Of a stretch of DNA of 9,459 nt, positions 6,010-9,459 are shown one piece after another (position 1 is the stretch's first letter; each line of letters begins with the position of its first letter). The position numbers and the translations under genes are program-made. The DNA comes from an uncultured Oscillospiraceae bacterium (GTDB lineage: Bacteria > Bacillota > Clostridia > Oscillospirales > Oscillospiraceae): the NCBI GenBank assembly GCA_900756495.1, contig CAAEKI010000041.1, positions 1-9,459 on the forward strand. Direction: 5' to 3'. The notes under the pieces were generated by a model. It ran no database searches. It was not told where the DNA came from and worked only from the letters and a program-made list of their open reading frames with translations.

Positions 6010-6039
6010 AAAAAGGAGAGGGTCTCCCCTCTCCTTTTT
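6010..6039 (-). terminator. Terminator of fba
   Basis: A perfect 13-bp stem (6010-6022 with 6027-6039) and a 4-nt loop lie 17 nt beyond the fba stop. Read on the minus strand the stem ends in TTTTT and continues ATGTTTTAT, a classic intrinsic terminator. It insulates fba from the downstream amidase gene. Confidence 0.92.
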
Positions 6040-6056
6040 CACATTTCACAGATTGC

Positions 6057-6992
6057 TCAGGCCTTTCCGTCGCAGCCCAACACCTCAATCAATTTGTGCT
6101 TTACCAACTCCTTGATATTGGCACGGGCTGGTTTCAGGTATTGACGAGGATCGAAGTCAGCGGGATGTTCGGCAAAATACTGGCGGATGGTGCCGGTCAT
6201 TGCCAGGCGCAGGTCAGAATCGATGTTAATTTTACAAACAGCCATAGAGGCGGCCTTGCGGAGCTGGTCTTCAGGGACGCCGATGGCACCGGGCATATTG
6301 CCGCCGTTTTCATTGATCATCTTCACATACTCCTGCGGCACGCTGGAAGAGCCGTGGAGCACAATAGGAAAGCCGGGCAGGCGCTTGGAGACCTCCTCCA
6401 GAATGTCGAAGCGGAGCTGAGGCTTGGTGCCGGGCTTGAACTTATAGGCACCATGGCTGGTTCCAATGGCGATGGCCAGAGAGTCGCAGCTGGTCTTGGT
6501 GACAAACTCCTCCACCTCCTCGGGGCGGGTATAGGAGGAATCCTCAGCAGAGACCTTTACCTCATCCTCTACGCCGGCCAAGGTACCCAGCTCAGCTTCC
6601 ACCACCACACCGTGGTCGTGGGCGTACTCAACAACCTTTTTGGTAATTTCAATATTCTCTGCAAAGGGCTTGGAGCTGGCGTCAATCATAACAGAAGTAA
6701 AGCCGCCGTCTACACAGGACTTGCAGAGCTCGAAAGAATCTCCATGGTCCAGATGCAGACAGATAGGCAGTCCGGTCTCAATAATGGCGGCCTCTACCAG
6801 CTTCATCAGATAAGTGTGATTGGCATAGGCGCGGGCACCCTTGGAGACCTGAAGAATCAAGGGGGCATTGACTTCCTTTGCAGCCTCGGTGATCCCCTGC
6901 ACGATCTCCATGTTATTGACGTTGAAAGCGCCGATGGCGTATCCGCCATCGTAAGCCTTCTGAAACATTTCCTTTGTGGTTACCAGTGGCAT
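6057..6992 (-). CDS. fba: Class II fructose-1,6-bisphosphate aldolase
   Basis: The 311-aa enzyme splits fructose 1,6-bisphosphate into dihydroxyacetone phosphate and glyceraldehyde 3-phosphate, and runs in reverse in gluconeogenesis. Class II zinc-enzyme motifs are present: GAFNVNNME (21-29), HLDHGD (80-85, D82 and H83), VEAELGTLAG (131-140, E134), GTSHGAYK (177-184, H180), LHGSSSVP (212-219, H213) and NIDSDLRLA (256-264). The start MPLVTTKEM was chosen because AAAGGAG lies 9 nt upstream and homologues begin this way; the frame stays open upstream to 7103 but that part is leader. The gene is divergent from pfp, the preceding glycolytic step, so the two are probably co-regulated. Confidence 0.97.
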   Translation of the reverse strand: MPLVTTKEMFQKAYDGGYAIGAFNVNNMEIVQGITEAAKEVNAPLILQVSKGARAYANHTYLMKLVEAAIIETGLPICLHLDHGDSFELCKSCVDGGFTSVMIDASSKPFAENIEITKKVVEYAHDHGVVVEAELGTLAGVEDEVKVSAEDSSYTRPEEVEEFVTKTSCDSLAIAIGTSHGAYKFKPGTKPQLRFDILEEVSKRLPGFPIVLHGSSSVPQEYVKMINENGGNMPGAIGVPEDQLRKAASMAVCKINIDSDLRLAMTGTIRQYFAEHPADFDPRQYLKPARANIKELVKHKLIEVLGCDGKA

Positions 6993-7016
6993 AGGGCTCA
7001 ACTCCTTTATTTTATT

Positions 7017-7044
7017 CACCTGCGGACGTACAGAACCGCAGGTG
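7017..7044 (-). promoter_or_regulatory. Hairpin in the fba 5' leader
   Basis: Arms 7017-7025 and 7036-7044 are perfect 9-bp complements around a 10-nt loop, ending about 8 nt before the AAAGGAG of fba. Further upstream (7045-7082) weaker complementarity exists (TGCGC with GCGCA, GGAG with CTCC). With the predicted start near 7120, fba mRNA would carry a structured leader of about 128 nt. Its position suggests a role in mRNA stability or translation; no known riboswitch or T-box motif is recognised. Confidence 0.5.
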
Positions 7045-7126
7045 TGCGCAGCGCCTCCGGAGTTTCGCTCCAAGACAGCGCAGCTGGTCAAATAGTACAA
7101 CAATCAACCTCTATGATTGCCACATA

Positions 7127-7155
7127 ATCTTAACAGTAATCGTTGATAAATGCAA
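7127..7155 (-). promoter_or_regulatory. Probable promoter of fba
   Basis: On the minus strand TTGCAT (7155-7150), 17 nt, then TAAGAT (7132-7127), preceded by TGT, an extended -10. The -35 is a 3/6 match and the -10 a 4/6 match. It is the best candidate I found in the leader region. It overlaps the pfp promoter on the other strand. Confidence 0.4.
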
Positions 7156-7171
7156 GAGGACGTGGTATGAT
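7143..7171 (+). promoter_or_regulatory. Promoter of pfp-lrgAB
   Basis: TTGATA (7143-7148), exactly 17 nt, then TATGAT (7166-7171) preceded by TGG, an extended -10. This is the strongest promoter in the window and predicts a start near 7178, with a leader of about 60 nt before the pfp ATG. Confidence 0.75.
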
Positions 7172-7192
7172 ATTTGCGTAATTTTCAAATGT

Positions 7193-7210
7193 TTGTTAAA
7201 TTTTTATCAT
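7193..7210. promoter_or_regulatory. Rex-like operator in the pfp leader
   Basis: TTGTTAA, 4 nt, TTATCAT matches the Firmicutes Rex consensus TTGTTAAnnnnTTAACAA at 12 of 14 positions. It lies about 15 bp downstream of the predicted start, where a bound repressor could block transcription. Rex senses the NADH/NAD+ ratio. The region is AT-rich, which raises the chance of an accidental match. Confidence 0.3.
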
Positions 7211-7238
7211 AAAATCTTTGCACTAGGAGGCATAACTC

Positions 7239-8474
7239 ATGAGTCAGTTAAAAGGAGCCTGTATTATTGGTCAGTCTGGAGGTCCGACCGCCGTCATCAA
7301 CGCCAGCGCCTTGGGCGTCATCCGCACCGCACTCGATACCGACTGCATCACAAAGGTCTACGGCGCGGCTCACGGCATCAAAGGCGTACTGGACGATAAG
7401 CTCTATGTAATGGACGAGGAGGACGCAGAGGAGCTGGAGCTGTTGAAGTATACCCCCTCCTCTGCGCTAGGTTCCTGCCGCTATAAGCTGGCAGACCCAG
7501 AAAAGGACGACAGTGACTATCAGCGGATTCTGGAGATTTTCAAAAAGTACGATGTGCGCTACTTCTTCTATAACGGCGGCAACGACTCTATGGATACCTG
7601 CAACAAGATATCCAAGTACATGCAGAAGGCCGGATATGAATGCCGCATTATGGGAGTCCCCAAAACCATCGACAACGACCTCAATGGTACGGATCACTGC
7701 CCTGGCTTCGCCAGTGCTGCCAAATTTATTGCCACCACCTGTATGGAGGTTCATCGGGACGCCCATGTATACGATACCGGTATGGTAACTGTCATCGAAA
7801 TTATGGGCCGCCATGCTGGCTGGCTGGCCGGTTCTGCCGCTTTGGCGACTTGGGCCGGCTTTGGCCCCGACTTGGTCTACCTGCCTGAGGTAGACTTTGA
7901 TATGAGCAAATTTATTTCCGATGTGAAAGAGATCTACAGTAAGACTGGCAAATGCATGGTAGCAGTTTCTGAAGGAATCCACTACTCGGATGGCTCCTTT
8001 GTTTCGGAGGCAAAGACCTCCGCCACAGACGGCTTTGGTCACGCGCAACTGGGCGGCTTGGCGGTCATGCTGGCCGACGTAATCAAAAAGGAGACTGGGG
8101 CCAAGGTGCGCGGCATTGAGCTCTCCCTGCTCCAGCGCTGCGGATCTCATGTGGCGTCCAAAACCGATATTGATGAGGCTTATCTGGCCGGCAAATCAGC
8201 TGTTGAGGCCGCTGTGTCCGGGTACACCGATAAGATGGTAGCCTTCCAATGCTCCCGCGACAGTGGCTATAAGTGCGAAATTGCGCTTCAGCCACTGGAC
8301 ATTGTGGCAAACTTTGAGAAAAAAGTGCCCAGGGAGTGGATCAATGCCGCCGGCAACCATGTGGAGCAGCCGTTTATCGACTATGTGCTTCCCTTGATCC
8401 AGGGAGAGCCAGAAAACCCTAAGGAATATGCACTGCCCCGCTTTGCCAAGCTGAAAAAAGTACTGGCCGAGTGA
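7239..8474 (+). CDS. pfp: Pyrophosphate-dependent 6-phosphofructokinase
   Basis: The 411-aa enzyme phosphorylates fructose 6-phosphate to the 1,6-bisphosphate. The phosphofructokinase fold is clear: GQSGGPTAVINAS (11-23), GGNDSMDT (113-120), PKTIDNDL (141-148) with catalytic D145, and IMGRHAGW (188-195). Two positions separating the donors point to PPi over ATP: Asp at D116 (Gly in E. coli ATP enzyme) and Lys at K142 (PKTIDND, not PGTIDND). PPi-type enzymes work near equilibrium, so they can also run in the gluconeogenic direction, and they spare ATP in anaerobes. The start is ATG with AGGAGG 8 nt upstream (7225-7230). It heads an operon with lrgAB and is divergent from fba. Confidence 0.95.
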   Translation: MSQLKGACIIGQSGGPTAVINASALGVIRTALDTDCITKVYGAAHGIKGVLDDKLYVMDEEDAEELELLKYTPSSALGSCRYKLADPEKDDSDYQRILEIFKKYDVRYFFYNGGNDSMDTCNKISKYMQKAGYECRIMGVPKTIDNDLNGTDHCPGFASAAKFIATTCMEVHRDAHVYDTGMVTVIEIMGRHAGWLAGSAALATWAGFGPDLVYLPEVDFDMSKFISDVKEIYSKTGKCMVAVSEGIHYSDGSFVSEAKTSATDGFGHAQLGGLAVMLADVIKKETGAKVRGIELSLLQRCGSHVASKTDIDEAYLAGKSAVEAAVSGYTDKMVAFQCSRDSGYKCEIALQPLDIVANFEKKVPREWINAAGNHVEQPFIDYVLPLIQGEPENPKEYALPRFAKLKKVLAE

Positions 8475-8475
8475 C

Positions 8476-8862
8476 ATGAGAATCCTGCGGCAAGTTGCCA
8501 TTATCTTTGCGATCTGTCTGTTCTGTGAGGGAATTTCCGCTCTTCTCCCCTTCCCTTTCCCAGGCAGCGTTCTGTCCATGATTGTCCTTCTTATCCTGTT
8601 TTTTACCAAGCGCCTGAAGCTCTCTGATGTAAAGGAGACCTCCGACCTGCTGCTGGGCAATATGATGCTGGTCTTTGTTCCATCCTTTGTGTCGGTCATT
8701 GACTACTTGGACGTGCTGAAATCAGTAGCGGTACAGTTCCTGGTCATCATCGTTGTCTCTACTGTGCTCACTTTCCTGACCGGCAGTTTTGTGGTATCTC
8801 TCGTCTTCAGACTTCAAAGCCGGGCAGGCAGGCAGAGAGAGGGAGGCGAAGGGGATGCCTGA
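8476..8862 (+). CDS. lrgA: LrgA/CidA family membrane protein
   Basis: A 128-aa integral membrane protein with four hydrophobic segments (about residues 6-25, 30-43, 58-77 and 84-111) and the family motifs PFPGSVLSM (27-35) and MLVFVPSFVSVIDY (64-77). LrgA/CidA proteins resemble holins and were first tied to control of murein hydrolases and lysis. Together with LrgB some act as pyruvate transporters (PftAB in B. subtilis). The ATG comes 1 nt after the pfp stop with no clear Shine-Dalgarno, so translation is probably coupled to pfp. The C-terminus overlaps the lrgB start by 8 nt. Confidence 0.9.
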   Translation: MRILRQVAIIFAICLFCEGISALLPFPFPGSVLSMIVLLILFFTKRLKLSDVKETSDLLLGNMMLVFVPSFVSVIDYLDVLKSVAVQFLVIIVVSTVLTFLTGSFVVSLVFRLQSRAGRQREGGEGDA

Positions 8863-9459
8863 AGATTTTCTTGACAGTATGTTGTCCTCCCCGCTGTTCG
8901 GTTTCTGCATCAGTATTCTTCTATATGAGATTGGAGTATGGATTCAGAATAAGACAGGATCGCCGGTTGCCAATCCGCTGCTCATCTCCAGTGTGATCAT
9001 CATTCTGCTGTTGCAGATCACCGGAATCTCCTTTGAAACCTATAACAATGGCGCGCGCTTTATCACGATGTTTCTCTCACCGTGTACCTGTGTGCTGGCC
9101 GTAAATATCTATGCCAACCTGGAGACCATCAAAAAATATTTGCTGCCCATCCTCTGTGGGACAGCCGCAGCAGCGGCAGTATCGCTAACCAGCGTACATT
9201 TACTTTGCCGTGCCTTTGGACTCACCGAGGAACTGCGCCTCTCCCTCCTGCCGAAGTCGGTCACGACTGCCATCTCCATGCCCCTCGTACAGATGACAGG
9301 CGGTATTGATTCTATTTTGGTGGGGGCCGTGATGATAACCGGCGTTCTCACTGCTATCTGCGCCCCTGCGCTTATCAAAATCTTTCGAATCAAGGATCCT
9401 GTCGCCAGGGGGATTGCCATTGGAGCTGCCGGACACGGGGCCGGTACTGCTGCAGCCAT
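8855..9459 (+). CDS. lrgB: LrgB family membrane protein (partial, runs off window)
   Basis: The frame opens at ATG 8855, 8 nt after GGGAGG (8841-8846), overlaps the lrgA end and stays open to the window edge. It gives 201 residues of a family usually about 225-235 aa, so only the last few dozen are missing. Several hydrophobic helices are present, along with LrgB signatures: LPKSVTTAISMP (about 131-142), GGIDSILVGAVMITGV (149-164), and near the edge the GIAIGAAGHGAGTAAA region. It is the partner of LrgA; the pair either modulates lysis or carries pyruvate across the membrane. Co-transcription with pfp is implied by the spacing. Confidence 0.93.
   Translation, partial: MPEDFLDSMLSSPLFGFCISILLYEIGVWIQNKTGSPVANPLLISSVIIILLLQITGISFETYNNGARFITMFLSPCTCVLAVNIYANLETIKKYLLPILCGTAAAAAVSLTSVHLLCRAFGLTEELRLSLLPKSVTTAISMPLVQMTGGIDSILVGAVMITGVLTAICAPALIKIFRIKDPVARGIAIGAAGHGAGTAAA

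Noticed and set aside
6096..7127. A 343-codon open frame on the plus strand opposite fba
   Set aside because: It is a shadow of the highly biased fba codons. The product resembles no known family, has no ribosome binding site and spans the fba leader.
7467..8150. A 227-codon minus-strand frame inside pfp
   Set aside because: It lies wholly antisense to a confident enzyme gene and has no recognisable motifs.
8476..9459. LrgAB as a holin/antiholin or toxin-like lysis system
   Set aside because: It cannot be excluded, but tight linkage to pfp and the known pyruvate transport by relatives make a metabolic role more likely.

Overview
The window looks like ordinary chromosomal sequence from an anaerobic, endospore-forming Firmicute. 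The closest fit is the Clostridia, probably an Oscillospiraceae-type gut bacterium such as the Flavonifractor/Oscillibacter group. This is inferred from the cotJ and cwlD sporulation genes, a PPi-type phosphofructokinase, a small Cys-rich clostridial protein, a Xer recombinase of a type I associate with Oscillospirales, near-complete Shine-Dalgarno sites (GAGGTGAT) and moderately high GC. No rRNA, tRNA, CRISPR array, insertion sequence or prophage is visible.

Left part (1-1376): the last 23 codons of NAD-dependent DNA ligase (ligA) and a perfect 16-bp hairpin are followed by a spore-coat operon. Its first gene is a single reading frame joining CotJA-like and CotJB-like sequence. The second is cotJC, a manganese-catalase homologue with all five metal ligands. 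A strong hairpin ends the operon. A leftward YhcH/YjgK/YiaL-family gene (1377-1829) converges on it.

Middle (1891-5410): the sporulation amidase gene cwlD overlaps radA (DNA repair/recombination ATPase) by the ATGA motif. cwlD is preceded by a housekeeping-like promoter and by a sigma-E-like promoter. A small leftward Cys-rich protein gene overlaps the 3' end of radA. Next, rightward, is a Xer tyrosine recombinase gene, preceded by a perfect AT-rich palindrome of 12-bp arms around 6 bp. A bidirectional terminator separates it from a leftward Amidase_6-type gene, whose stop codon lies in the terminator loop.

Right part (6010-9459): a central-carbon module. Leftward fba (class II fructose-bisphosphate aldolase, with its own terminator) is divergent from pfp (PPi-dependent 6-phosphofructokinase), with apparently overlapping divergent promoters. 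pfp is followed 1 nt later by lrgA, which overlaps lrgB; lrgB runs off the end of the window. LrgAB-family proteins include pyruvate transporters, so the cluster may tie upper glycolysis to pyruvate movement.

No wholly new multi-gene system is evident. The points most worth a second look are the CotJA-CotJB fusion, the palindrome next to the Xer gene, the pfp-lrgAB linkage with its overlapping divergent promoters and Rex-like site, and the terminator that includes coding sequence.
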